A stretch of 64,000 nt of DNA, taken from contig CM033107.1 of assembly GCA_019321725.1 (NCBI GenBank), forward strand, positions 19,087,445 to 19,151,444, in the 5' to 3' direction. This DNA comes from Paulownia fortunei. Its lineage: Eukaryota; Streptophyta; Magnoliopsida; Lamiales; Paulowniaceae. The notes under the pieces are model-generated. The model did no database searches and had not been told where the DNA came from. It was given only the letters and a program-made list of their open reading frames with translations. Made by a program: the position numbers and the translations under genes. Of the stretch, positions 1-11,220 are shown in pieces; the first letter of the stretch is position 1, and every line of letters starts with the position of its first letter.

Positions 1-130
1 AAAATATCTAAATTATATTTTGACTATAATGTTCATAATTCTAAACCATATATTACAACTTAAATCTAAAATTTTCACCCAACGTGATTCATAATCCTTC
101 TCTCATCCACTCTCAAGATCTAAACCGAGA
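1..130. repeat. Fragment of a MITE-like repeat (same family as 6890-7740)
   Basis: The first 75 bases (ATTTTGAC, then ATAATGTTCATAATT, then CTAAACCATATATTACAA) match positions 7045-7120 with scattered differences. The later copy is one arm of a long inverted repeat. This is therefore a truncated dispersed copy cut by the window edge. The stretch 131-365 shows no coding signal. Confidence 0.5.
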
Positions 131-363
131 ATTTGACGAATGAAATTCTGATTATTTGCCACCCCTGGCTGAATTCTACTATTTCTGCCATTCTGCCTTT
201 TTCTATTGGTAAGAGTTATGCTTCTATCTCTTCTTTATTAAATTATTCTTTTTCATTTGTCTATTTCGTTATTGTTTTCTCATATGCAAGCAGTTTCACT
301 ATTATTTCAATCTATTTTGTTCCCATGATTTTGTTTTACTGATATGTTTCTTTAATATATATT

Positions 364-365
<2 letters not shown>

Positions 366-405
<40 letters not shown>

Positions 406-418
406 GTGTGTGTGTGTG
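366..418. repeat. Compound microsatellite (TA)n(TG)n
   Basis: About 12 TA units run directly into about 14 TG units. The short ORFs across it on either strand are products of the repeat. The flanking stretch 419-1067 is AT-rich DNA in which I see no gene. Confidence 0.9.
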
Positions 419-1067
419 AAAATATATCTCCAGCATATATTGTTTCGTAGAACAATTTCTTTGGTCAGTGTTTATAATGTATTTGTGCATTTGATTCAAT
501 GAAAGTCCCCAAATTATTTCTGTAAATACTCTCTTTTATTCTACTTGTAATATATTGATGTATGAGTTTTGATAAAAATGCGTTTTTGGGAGTATTTGAA
601 ATTCGGATTATAAATTAATCAAAAATCATGTGCCTATGAACGAATAATGAATATTTGATAGCAGTTAACAATCTAACTGAAATTAATTTAAAAGTAATCA
701 AGGTTGAAGGATGATAACTTAAATTACATATAATGCACATTTGAATAATATATGGTGTAATAGGAATAATATATCTACGTAAATAAATAATAGAGATAAA
801 AGAGAGATAATTCTCCTTTACAAAACAGAAATTAGGAATTAAAAATATATAGGTATTGGTCAATTAATTGTGAAGTGCAAATATAAAATTAGAGAAATTG
901 GCCATTTTATTTTCCTATTCCTATTAGTAATATGAAACAGAAAGAAGCATAAAATGTGCATTATTTACTTATATTGATTTTCGTCATCACCTTATAAAAA
1001 AGTTTTGGATTGATTAAAAAAATAGATACCATGATAATTGAAAGTGATTATTTCATTGAATTGATAT

Positions 1068-2425
1068 TTGCTAAAGCATGATATCGTTCTCTTATATGTG
1101 GATTTTTGCATGGTGATTAGGATGGATTTTTCAACCAATAGTGATGAAATTTTACTAACACTACAAGAGATTGTATCTGAAAGTGTAACCTTTCTGACTA
1201 TGCTTTTTGAATATTTTCGACGTCATAAACATGGAAGAGTTGACTATCAACGTAGAGTACACAAGCAATACAATATGGTATCTAGAATTCCAAAGCAAGT
1301 ATATCACTTGAGAGATCTTATTCAAATTAGTGATACAGATTGTCTAAATAACTTGAGAATGAGTAGAAATACATTTGGTCGATTGTGCTACATCCTACAA
1401 AATGTAGGTGGACTAGTGCCAAATCAAAATGTAGGGATCAATGTATAATTAGCTAAGTTCATCACTATGCCTTGCCCATCATAGGAAGAATCGTATAGTT
1501 GGATTTGACTATACCAGATTAAGTTGTACAATTAGTAAGCATTTCAATACTGTACTTAATTCCATAATAAAACTTCATCTTTTGTTGCTTGTGGATCCTA
1601 AGCCTATTACTGAGGATTGTACGAACGAGAGGTGAAAATGGTTCAAGGTAATTACTTTACCATATATTTAATCTTTGTGATTATTATTTGTGTGGTCTTT
1701 GAGGTGTTTATATTTGTATTAATTTTATCATAGGATTGCCTAGGGGCACTAGATGGGACACACATTGATGGCAAGGTTCGGGTCTCTAATAAGGGCATTA
1801 CTGTAATAGAAAATGGGATATTTCTGTTAATGTACTAAGAGTTTGCAATTGGGATATGAAGTTTATTTATGTGTTAACTGGTTGGGAAGGAAGTGTTGCA
1901 AATTGTAGAGTTTTACGAGATGCAGTGACAAAGCCAAATAGGTTGCAGTCCCTAGGGGTATGCTTTTATGACACTAGATCTTTATGCTAATCATCTTTGT
2001 GTTGTCTCTTTATTAATTTTTACTTTATTGATTTCTATAGGAAATTCTATTTATGTAATAATGGATACATAAATGGAAATAGATTCCTAACTCTATATAA
2101 ATGTGTTAGGTATCATTTGAAAGAGTGGGGTAGTGGGAACTCAATTTCTCATAATAAAGAGGAGTTTTTCAACATGAAGCATGCCAAAGCTCGAAATGTC
2201 ATAGAGAGGGCTTTTGGTTTGTTGAAAATACATTGGGCCATTTTAAGGAGTGCTTCATATTATCCTATTAAAGTTCAGAATTGTATTATAATGGCATGTT
2301 GCTTAATTCACAACTTTATTCGTAATGAGATGCCCCAAGATCCGCTAGAGCACTTGATTCTTGACATTATGGATAATCAGGTTGATGGTAATGATGATTA
2401 CATTGATAATGTTGAGCCTTCCTAG
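1068..2425 (+). pseudogene. PIF/Harbinger transposase (HARBI1-like nuclease), decayed
   Basis: Encodes most of a plant HARBI1-like DDE transposase, the enzyme that cuts and pastes PIF/Harbinger DNA transposons. A first block (to 1448) contains the helix-turn-helix part (DCLNNLRMSRNTFGRLCYIL); a better start than 1068 may be the ATG at 1122. After a stop and frameshift it continues with HHRKNRIVGFDYTRLSCTIS (about 1470-1535). Two GT-AG introns can be placed at 1648-1733 and 1958-2040, which restore the family order GALDGTHI (first catalytic Asp), then VLTGWEGSVANCRVLRDA, then ARNVIERAFGLLK (catalytic Glu). The second catalytic Asp position (family ADxR) reads ANCR, and further stops lie in exons 1 and 2, so it cannot be active. 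The Myb-like partner ORF follows at 2672, the usual two-gene arrangement. Family identity is secure; exon limits are inferred. Confidence 0.85.
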
Positions 2426-2671
2426 TAGTGGACAACTTGAAGGAAAAATTTAGCCTTTGCAATGTATAATCAATGGAGATGATGATGTTAGTGTATGTTC
2501 TAATGCAATAATTATTTGAATTATGAGTGGACATATATTTTTAATTTATTTGTATGGATTGGATTGTTTAATTTTATAATCGTATTGGTTTATGACTATA
2601 ATCTAATATATTTTTTGAATTGAAGAAAATGTGAATGCCTTGTTCATTGGAGTTACAAGTATATGGATTGA

Positions 2672-3134
2672 ATGTATGATGTTATGTGCATTACTCATGC
2701 TGAGGACTGCACTGCTGCTGCAACTGATGTGTTGGAAATTGGGCATAACAAGGAATGTGAGCAAGCACCAAATGACTGGATAAATGAAGCAAATTATATC
2801 TTTGAAGATGACAACATAGATACGTTAGTGTGTCAATCGGAACAAAGCGAGAGTGGATAAATCTAAGAAGAGAAAGTCCAAAGATCCAACTGATGAGAAA
2901 TTCGTTGAAATCATGGGAAGATATTACAATGAGACTAACCAAAGGCTTGGTGAAATTGCAAAATGTATAGGATTGGGTATGAAGCCTACGTAGGCTACCA
3001 GGATTGGGTACGAGCTAGAAATTTACGTAGCAAAGCTTCTTATGAACAACAACAAAGATTTTGATTTGTTCTTTAGCTTACCAGATAAAGAAAAGGCTGA
3101 GATGGTGAGGATGATGTTGACTGAGCAAATTTGA
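2672..3134 (+). pseudogene. PIF/Harbinger Myb/SANT-like ORF, C-terminal part
   Basis: The second protein of PIF/Harbinger elements is a Myb/SANT-like protein that helps the transposase enter the nucleus and bind DNA. Here the acidic middle (62 codons, stop at 2858-2860) is followed in a neighbouring frame by a lysine-rich run (KSKKRKSKDP) and the family-typical motif EIMGRYYNETNQRLGEIAKC, and ends with FSLPDKEKAEMVRMMLTEQI and a TGA near 3134. An in-frame stop after GLGMKPT and the frame change show it is broken, and the N-terminal Myb domain itself is not visible. Position just downstream of the transposase on the same strand supports the call. Terminal inverted repeats of the element were not found. 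Confidence 0.65.
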
Positions 3135-3516
3135 TGAAACACTTGTGATAGTATCATAAGTTAATGTTTGACATCTAAGTTATTCGTTGGTATTTATGTC
3201 AGATCTATTTTTTATGTTCTAGACTAGTCTTCATTATTTCTTATGGTTAGAATATTGGAGTGAACTATGAGGATTTGTCTTTGCTTTCTGGAAGCTTTTG
3301 TGGTATTATTAGGTTTTTATATTATTTATTGAGAATTCAATTTAGGGATAACTCAAAATTCCATATATGCATTTTACTTGTCCTCTCATATTTTACTTTG
3401 TCTTTTTTGTCTTGAAATATGTCTTCTATAGTCTACCCACTATAGAAAAGAAAAGAAGAGAAACAAGGACTGAAATTGAAAGCATAATAAATAAATCTAA
3501 CTTATCTTTCTTTTCA
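3135..3516. other. Non-coding, between Harbinger ORFs and solo LTR
   Basis: AT-rich sequence without a recognisable gene. It probably contains the 3' flank of the Harbinger element, but no terminal repeat could be assigned. Confidence 0.4.
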
Positions 3517-4720
3517 CTGCCTGTGATACCCGAGCCTCTTACTACTCACATGGCCAAATATGATTCATGCATTACGTGTTAATTTTATATGCTATTTACA
3601 TTTCTATTGATATTGCATAATTTATTTTATTTTATACGACATTCTTGAATATTAAACTTAATTCTGAAGCTCTTGAACGGTATTACTTATTGAATTTCCT
3701 AATCTAAGTAGTTGATTTTATATTGAAATAAGAAGAAAATGAGGTGGATCAATATTAGATATAGATGGGATATATAGGTTATAATTTTGGAAGTGTTAAA
3801 AGTGTTACTAGTAAGCTTATACGGTTTAATTTGATTTGATCAAGTTATTTCAAAAGTATATATTTGTAAATTAGCATACTTGGGATATTGGACATGATAT
3901 AATATGATTTAAGTATCATATTACAATGCCCATATGTGCATATGATTTTAGAAATGCAAACTAGATAATTCTTTAAGAATCGGATGAGAATCGGTTTGGA
4001 GATCGAATGAACGGACATAAGAATTACCTATGGGAATGAATGGTGATTAAGATAGGTTGCAACCAAATAAAAATAAGTGAGACATACAAGATTAGGGCTG
4101 CAAGATAAGGGAGAAAATCAGATTTGCCATTTACTTGCCACCTCATGCTTTCTTATTAAGCTTAAGCTAACATCTCAAACTAACACCTTAAATCCTTCAC
4201 CCTTAAGCAACGACCAGACCCTCATTTCAGCCATTTTCATCTTTCCAAACACACACCTTAAGGTCTCCAAGTGATCCAAATTGATTCCAAGTTGAAATAA
4301 AAGCAAGAAAAGCAAAGGAGAAGTGATTACCATCAAGTTAACCTCAAAATCTGCATAGGTAACACTTATCTACGGTTTTACCTTTGGTTTTCAGATGATT
4401 ATGAATGGTTTTATTGTTTATTAAGCTTTCAATATCTCTTATAAAAGTGTTAGGAAGTTTTTAGTTAGACTTTGGTGCACAAAGAAAGGGTTTTTGATGA
4501 CAAACACTTAATAGAAAATACTTGTGGTAGAAACTGTCATCTTACTGTTTTCTTGTGTTTTAGGCTTCAAAAGTGTATGGTATGTTGAATAAAACCTATA
4601 ATTATTACCATTTATATGACCATATATGAGTTAAGAGTATTTGAATGAAGTTATATCAGTTGAAAATTGAAATAGAGAATGATATTGGAGAAACACTCAA
4701 ACTGCCAAAATAGCAAAATC

Positions 4721-5100
4721 TGTTTTGGTGTGCTGTGAAGGAAACTGAATTAAGGGAGCTAAATCCATTATTTTTGGTAATATTATGACCTAGTTATATC
4801 CTTATATATGTTATCTAAGTATGATGAAAATGTTGGTGTGATTGAATATACTTAATGGTGCCAAAACCATTAATGTCATGAAGTGTGCAAAACTGTCACG
4901 GTAGGAAACAATCTGTTTCAGTATGTCGTGAAGAGAGCTGAACTTGGAAAGCTATATCCGTGATTTTTAGCAATTATATGATATGGTTACATTTATATAC
5001 ATGTTATCTAAGTGTGGTAAAAATTTGGAGTGATTGGATATGTTTAGGGATGTTAAATTTATCATGCAACTAAACTTGACAGCAAGAAAATATGAAAATG
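4721..5100 (+). repeat. Imperfect tandem duplication, period about 193 bp
   Basis: Two adjacent copies start at 4721 (TGTTTTGGTGTGCTGTGAAG) and 4914 (TGTTTCAGTATGTCGTGAAG). They stay alignable through GAGCTAAATCC/AAGCTATATCC and GTTATCTAAGTATGATG/GTTATCTAAGTGTGGTA. The duplication is internal to the solo LTR and looks old because many positions differ. Confidence 0.7.
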
Positions 5101-5679
5101 TGAATCTGCCACATTTGATCACTTAACATGTTTCAACCTAGACATGTTGCTATTGAGTGTTAACAATTAGGTACATGCTATTAGAGTTATAATACTTCAA
5201 TTACATGATGTTTGCATGTATTTAAGATGAGAAATTGAGGTATTTGAGGAGCTATATTGGGTTCTAGTTTGTGAAAGCTTGATTGTTAGCTTATAGCTTG
5301 GTGTTTAAGGTCTAGTATGAGATTTTGTGCTTTCAACTTGCCAAATTGGGAATGGTGCTTGATATTGGGTAATATTACAGGCTATTTTACATCTAAGATT
5401 GGAGAGGAATACTAAATAAATTTAGACTAAGCCATCAACCAAGTGAAAGGTAAGTAAAGATTCATTTGCAACCACAATGCATAGACATAGTAGATGCGTG
5501 GATTATATGTAATATCATAAATCATATGTGCATAGTAGAGGGCTCTCCATTGAGCATACATACATGGGCATTGTCATTGGCACGTGCATGCATCATATAC
5601 GAGCATTGTGATAAATCTTGCATTGCACGACATGATTCAGAGGAAGGAAAATATTTTGCTGATCACTACTAGTGCACCG

Positions 5680-5785
5680 AAGCATGCATGGATTTGCATG
5701 GTTTTATGCATGGATTTGTAGGTTCGCGTGCATGGATTTGCATGCGTATGAGTATGCATGGATTTGCATGCTTATATGATTATTG
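5680..5785 (+). repeat. Short tandem array of GCATGGATTTGCATG words
   Basis: The word GCATGGATTTGCATG or a close variant occurs about four times with 10-20-base spacers. Each word contains the palindrome GCATGC or TGCA. It lies in the right half of the 3522-6420 solo LTR. Confidence 0.75.
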
Positions 5786-6425
5786 GCCATTGGATTATGG
5801 CGGTGTACAGAGCTCTTTTCCGGTGTATGGGATAGTAGCGTTGGTCAGGGGCCCAAGAAAGAAATGATTTTGAGAGAAATATTTTGATGCATAAAATTGC
5901 ATTGTGAGCATAGCATTTTGAGTTGCATAACTTAATATTGTAGATTATTCTTTGACATGCATAATCTTTACTTGCTGAGCGTTAACTCATATAGTTTATG
6001 CATTGTAGGTGAGTACGACGATACCTGAAGCATCTTTTATTAGCTGGGCGGCGGCTGGAGCTCCAGCAGGTGTCTGAGAGAGTGTGTACATGGATGACGA
6101 CCTGTTGGGCTATTTTGTTGGCTTGTTATATTTTGAATCTGTTGTATTATATTTTTAGACTGATACTATATTTCGCTTTTAAAACTTTACTGTAAATAAG
6201 TATGTAAATATTGGGTCGTTGTGGGTGTTGTGCTTTTATATAAATACCGATCATGCTATATACATGACATGTGTTATAAAGTATTTTAAATAGGGTTGTG
6301 CATGTAAGAAGTGTTTATTTTTTCTTAAAGTGTTAAAAAAAAATATTCCATGCATGCACACAGGTTCTATCATGTCAAATTATAATATATATCTAGTTGT
6401 GTAGTAATGGGGGTGTTACACTGCC

Positions 6426-6889
6426 CTTAACACATATCAGATTTTATTTTTTCAATAGTAAAATCATTTGATCTTATGGAAGTACCCAAATCCATGGTCC
6501 TTGGTTATGTTTTCAGATTCTATTTTTATGATTTCATGACTTGGATACGAAAATAATGCTGACTTTGGATTACTTCTAGAAAAATTGAATAGTTTAATCA
6601 TTTATGTATTGCAAAATGGACATTTCTACTTTACTTTAGTGTGAGTTCAGAAAATGCATGATTTGGAAAGATTTGTTGTTCTCCAAAACACCTATTAAGG
6701 GTGGGGAACATGACTTGGTAAGACTTGAGATGTTAATCTAGGCTAATTTATGAATTTTTTTGGATAAGAGTAAATTAGTCAAAAACATAATAATCCACAT
6801 AATTATCTATCAAAGTACACGTTTAATAAATTTTTTGATTAATATATCATTCAAATAATCATATGAAGTACACATGAGAGTTTGTTTAT
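6426..6889. other. Non-coding stretch
   Basis: The host sequence resumes after the solo LTR. No gene, repeat unit or terminal motif was recognised, except that the last 150 bases begin to resemble the MITE-like repeat that follows. Confidence 0.4.
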
Positions 6890-7740
6890 TTCATTTGATT
6901 AGGTTAGATATACTAAAATATCCAACTTAGTTAAATATTTATTTTTTATAATGATGACCCATGATAAAATTTCAAACCCAGTACAATTGATGATTTTTTA
7001 TGGATAATTGATCCGACCTATGAGGTGAGATGAAATAATCACACCATCCTATTTAAATATCTAAAATATATTTTGACAATAATACCCATGATTTTAAACC
7101 ATATATCACAATTTAAACCTAAACTAATTTATGATAATTTTTAATTAAGACTAAATTAGTCAAATGCATAATAATCCATATAATTATTTATCAAAGTACA
7201 TGTTTGATAAGAATGTTTACTAATATATTATTCAAATAATCATATAAAGTACACATGAGATATATTGCATAATTTAATCATAATCCCACATCTCATCACA
7301 TTTTTCATCAATTATTTCTCATCCCAACCAAATAAGTAAACGACCCCAAAATTTATTGGATAATTTAATTCTAATCCCACATCTCATCATATTTTTCCTC
7401 AATTATTCTTTATCCCTACCCAAAAAGTAAACGATAGGATGGATAATTATGTGGATTATTATACATTTGACTAATTTACCCTTATAAAAAAAATCATAAA
7501 TTAGTCTAGATTTAAATAGTAATATATAATTTAAAATTATGAATATTATGGTCGAAATATATTTTAAATATTTTAAATAGGAGGATGTGATTAAATCATC
7601 CCACATCATAGATGGGATGAGTTATACAATAAAAATCATCAAATGTACAGGATTTAAGATTTTATCATAAATTGTCATCACTAAAAATTAACATTTGATT
7701 AGATTGAATATTTTAATACATCAAGTCTAGTTAAACGAAG
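6890..7740. mobile_element. MITE-like element with long inverted arms
   Basis: The left arm (about 6945-7190) and right arm (about 7441-7690) are imperfect reverse complements of each other over roughly 240 bases. For example, 7040-7100 matches the reverse complement of 7540-7590, and GATGATTTTTTATGGATAA near 6993 matches the complement near 7640. The centre holds a 91-base direct repeat. No coding capacity is present. A related fragment lies at the window start. Long-armed non-coding inverted repeats of this kind are typical of foldback or Tourist-like MITEs. The class is uncertain because exact ends and target duplication could not be fixed. Confidence 0.6.
7269..7434 (+). repeat. Direct repeat, two 75-bp units, period 91 bp
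   Basis: Unit 1 spans 7269-7343 and unit 2 spans 7360-7434. Both run from ATAATTTAAT through AATCCCACATCTCATCA to AAGTAAACGA, with about ten differences. They sit between the two arms of the MITE-like inverted repeat. The phrase CAACCAAATAAGTAAACGA resembles terminal sequence of Harbinger-type MITEs. Confidence 0.65.
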
Positions 7741-9479
7741 TAGAGAAGCTCCAATAAAATAAATTGCTATAAAAATGTTCTCCCTGTCCCCATCGAAATA
7801 AAAATAATAAAATAGATTTGGTATACCACCCGCGTAAAAACACACACACATATATATAGCACCGACATACTTTATCTATATTTTTATTGCCCCCTTTCAA
7901 TCCAATTAAAATAACCCTAAATTTTAAGTTATGTTTCAAATTAAATAATGCTGTAATGATTTTCAAATTAAATGGTAATGAATTTTTAAAAGCTTAGTGT
8001 AAGTAATAATTAAAGGTCTACAAATTTTAAATTCTTTGAATCTATAAATATTAACAAACACATATGTTATACAGTTTTTTATGCTTTCTTACTCCTATAA
8101 ATTCATCTTAAGCTAATAAAAGGTTGCAAAAAAGAGAAAATGAGACTTTCTTTAGTTATATGCTTCCTTATAGAACTAATTTTGAGTGACCAAAGATTTG
8201 CTCTACAAATCGATTGATTAGTTAGTTACTTTAAAAGATATTTTTATGTTTAAAAAGCATCATGCACCGCTCGGATAAATTTTGTAAAAGAACAGTGACA
8301 TGATGGGAAGTTATCATAATATTTTACTCAAAGTAATTTAATTTTTTTGTTAATTTTATTAATCCATCAAAATTGAAATTGATTGAAATTCAAAACTATA
8401 AAAAATGCCAACTTTCTCATTATTAATTACAATTTGGCCCCTCAAAACTTCTATCTTAAATCGGTATCTACATTTTATCCATGTAAAACAATATAATTTC
8501 AATATTCTCATAACAGTAAAATAAAAATAATTCATCAAGATGCCCTTTGCTTTGCCCATTATTATAAGCATCCCATCCGGTATGTCTATTTGTACATACA
8601 AACCCTGTACTTGATTATATTGCAAAACTGACGGGATTGGCAGGGTGATGCGTGTAGTCAGACATACTAAATTAAATTTTATTATTAAAATATTTTTAAA
8701 AAGTATAGCACAAGTAAGATTGTTTTCACAAAAATCGAGATTAATTAATTTACTCTCTATTCTAAAATTAAAGACTTGATTCACTAATTACAAATCAAAA
8801 ACCCTAATACTTTAAAACGTGGACTCAAGAACAAATGAGGGGTTCAATTAGCTGAAATGCATAAATTAAAACTAAAATTCAATTGCCAAAAGAACGAATT
8901 CAAAAGGTGAACACCACAATGAACAACTTGATTAAGGTTCAATTATCGACCACTAGACAATGAATTGTGAATTAACATTAATATTATTTTCAATTTTCTA
9001 TTGAAACTATCAGCCGAGATAACAATAAGTTTTGTTATCTTAATTTTTTCTTAATTTATCGTTAACTCTCTACATAATTTCCTAATCATTAAATAACCTA
9101 AAATAAATTCTCTAGATCCAATTTAATGGAAGCATTAAAATATTAACCTAAACAATAAACATACAAGCTTGGATTATACACTTAGGTTATAGTCCATATT
9201 ATGATTAACGAAAATATCCCATAATCATTAATTACAACCCACTACTCATGGTTTGAATTTTAAAATAATTATAAATCAAGATTTTTAATCTAGTTGTTGA
9301 AAATTTTCATGCCCTATTTAGTTCCACACCCAAATAAAATCAGAAAAGAATCATGAAGAAGTTTATTATAGAAAAACATACACAATTTCAATCAAAAAAA
9401 TAGACAATAATATTAAATATTTAATTTTATAAATTCTTGTTTAGAATTTTGAAATTATCCTTAACCAAATTAAAATTCT
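7741..9479. other. Non-coding AT-rich DNA, no gene seen
   Basis: Contains only short open frames with biased AT-rich composition. The longest (141 codons, minus strand, 8359-8784) has no recognisable motif. The right part (from about 8800) may be the U5/internal side of the minus-strand LTR-like sequence at 9480-11220. Confidence 0.4.
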
Positions 9480-9930
9480 AACCTAACATGACTAAAAAGA
9501 ACAAAAAAAATAAAAACTAACAACGTTGGAGTTCAAAGGAATTGAAAGAACAAGAAAAAGGTTGATGCTCTTGAAAAAATCCCCTAAACCAAAGAATCTC
9601 TTTTTGAAAAGCCTTCTTTTTCTCTCTCTGCAAAGTACCTAGAATCCTCCCCAAGTCTCTTTTGTTCGCCTTTATACTTTCCTCCTAAGATGACCTAAAC
9701 AGATGTAGAAAATTGTATTTACATTCTTTCTCGACGCGCGGCTCGAAGTGTGTTGCCAGAGGGTTCACGAAGTGGCACCGCAACGGGATACACTCTGCCC
9801 AAAAATCACCAAATGGCGCTGCGGTGCGAAAACTTTTACCCTTCAAACTTGTCAACTGGCATTGTGGCGCAACATTTCGCGGCTGCAACACCAAATCTTA
9901 TGTCTTCACAGCTTCAATAAGGCTTCAAAC

Positions 9931-11000
9931 TAGACCTGATCACGGTTCAAGAATTGCCGGTTACGGTTCGGAACCGTCAGTTCCACGGTTCAAGAAAATT
10001 CCAACCCTTAACCTTAACCGTCAAAGCCGGTTACGGTCCGGGTTCCGGAACCGCCGGTTCCGATTTCGGTTACGGTTCCGACCCTTATATTTTATTTTAT
10101 TTTTTTAAAAAAATTTTGAACTTAAATTTGCAAAAAATATTGTTAATTTTTGAATTTAATGAAAAAAAATTAACTTAAATTTGTAAAAAAAATAGCTAAA
10201 ATTTAAGCATATGGTCAAAAACAAAAGTGACTAAATTAATTTATAAAATTTCTAAAAAATAATTTTTCCATTTACACTGCATTGATAAAACACAATTTAC
10301 TAAATTTTGATTTTTTGAGTTAATGTTATCATATAAAATCGATGCAACATTACAATAATTTAATAATAGTAAATGAGAAGTTGAGAAATAAACACTAGAT
10401 ATTATAAAGTAGCATCATTTACTTATTATTAAGATAATTGTAAAGTAGCATCATTAGATAATTTTCAAAACTTTACTTATTATTAAGATGAAATATATAA
10501 TGTTTAAATATAGGACTTCATTTATAACTTGTTGCAACTAATTAATTAAATTTAAAGAGGGGCACACCAATAATTATATTGATTTTCAGAAACAAGACAA
10601 ATAATTTGAGGGAAAAAAAACGAAAAAAATAAATTATGAGACTTATTTATACACTTATTCAAAATTATAAACATATAATCTATTAGCTCAATTGGTTAGA
10701 ATTTTATGTTAATAACTTGGAGGGCATGGGTTCAAAACCTCTATCTCACACTTTATATAATTTTTGTTAAAAAATTAAAAAAATTAAAATTTTTTAAAAA
10801 AATAAAAAACTGCCGGGTCGGGCCTGACGGTTCCAGCCCGTGGAACCGCCGGGTTCAACCCGGCGGTTTCCGGTTTGATAAAACCGTAACCGGCCTGTGA
10901 ACTCACGGGCCAGTTCACGGGTCGAACCCGTGAACCGTGGTCAACGTGTTTTGACCCGTTGACCACGGTCCGGTTCTGACCCGGCCCGTGGTCGGGTCTA
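9931..11000. mobile_element. Non-autonomous hAT transposon, 1,070 bp, 8-bp target duplication
   Basis: An exact 8-bp duplication CTTCAAAC flanks the block at 9923-9930 and 11001-11008, the size made by hAT transposases. The ends are inverted: TAGACCTGATCACGG on the left and, reading in from the right, TAGACCCGACCACGG (12 of 15 identical). Subterminal regions are packed with short GC-rich words in both orientations (GGTTCGGAACCG, CCGGTTACGG, AACCGCCGG), as in Ac-like elements where the transposase binds clustered subterminal motifs. The centre is AT-rich and encodes no transposase, so movement would need an enzyme from elsewhere. Confidence 0.9.
10677..10749 (+). pseudogene. tRNA-Ile(AAU)-like relic inside the hAT element
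   Basis: The segment keeps the order of a plant tRNA-Ile: TATTAGCTCAATTGGTTAGA (D arm, A box), TTAATAAC with an AAT anticodon in the expected place, and GGGTTCAAAACC (T arm, B box, family GGTTCGAxxCC). The acceptor stem and several arm pairs no longer match, so it is not a working tRNA gene. It may be a tRNA-derived (SINE-like) insertion or a captured tRNA gene. Confidence 0.6.
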
Positions 11001-11220
11001 CTTCAAACGGTGCTGCGGCATGAAGTCTTCTGAATTCTTCTGACGATCAGCGTTGTGGCCCAGAAGAATATTGGCACAACGGTGCCATGCATTCTAGATT
11101 TCTCCCCGATTGGCGCCGCTATTTTTAATACAACGCTAGCCTCGGGCTCTTTGGTCCAAAATGCTTGTTTCGCCTCCATTTTTGCTCATTTTTGTTCCCT
11201 TAACTCCCAAACTCCAACTA

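Larger units (their letters stand above)
3522..6420. mobile_element. Solo LTR (2,899 bp) with 5-bp target duplication CTGCC
   Basis: The block starts TGTGATACCC and ends GGGGTGTTACA, giving TG...CA ends with a short inverted terminal match. It is flanked by CTGCC at 3517-3521 and again at 6421-6425. There are no gag/pol sequences inside, and no second LTR copy is seen in the window. The length and the xxACCC start resemble LTRs of chromovirus (Tekay/Del-like) Ty3-gypsy elements. The short ORFs at 4077 and 5466 lie inside and have no recognisable content. Two tandem-repeat patches (4721-5100, 5680-5785) are internal. Orientation is not certain. Confidence 0.8.
9480..11220 (-). repeat. LTR-like sequence (minus strand), interrupted by a hAT element
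   Basis: Read on the minus strand, a TATA-like box (TATAAA, complement of 9671-9676) is followed by purine-rich, transcript-leader-like sequence. It is preceded by a cluster of GC-rich words such as GCGCCA and CCGCAGCG (9720-9890 and, beyond the hAT insertion, 11010-11150). This layout is the same as in the Athila-like LTRs elsewhere in the window. Removing 9931-11000 plus one 8-bp repeat joins the two halves. The true LTR ends and any partner LTR were not found, so this is a moderate-confidence call. Confidence 0.4.

Noticed and set aside
302..499. ORF rich in His-Thr and Ile-Tyr
   Set aside because: Translation of the TG/TA microsatellite.
8359..8784. 141-codon minus-strand ORF as a gene
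   Set aside because: AT-driven composition, no recognisable motif, no supporting neighbours.
9713..10108. 131-codon ORF as a gene
   Set aside because: It runs from LTR-like GC-rich words across the target duplication into the hAT subterminal repeats, so it is a by-product of repeat sequence.
10677..10749. Functional tRNA-Ile gene
   Set aside because: Acceptor and other stems do not pair, the T-loop consensus is altered, and there is no Pol III terminator in the usual place.
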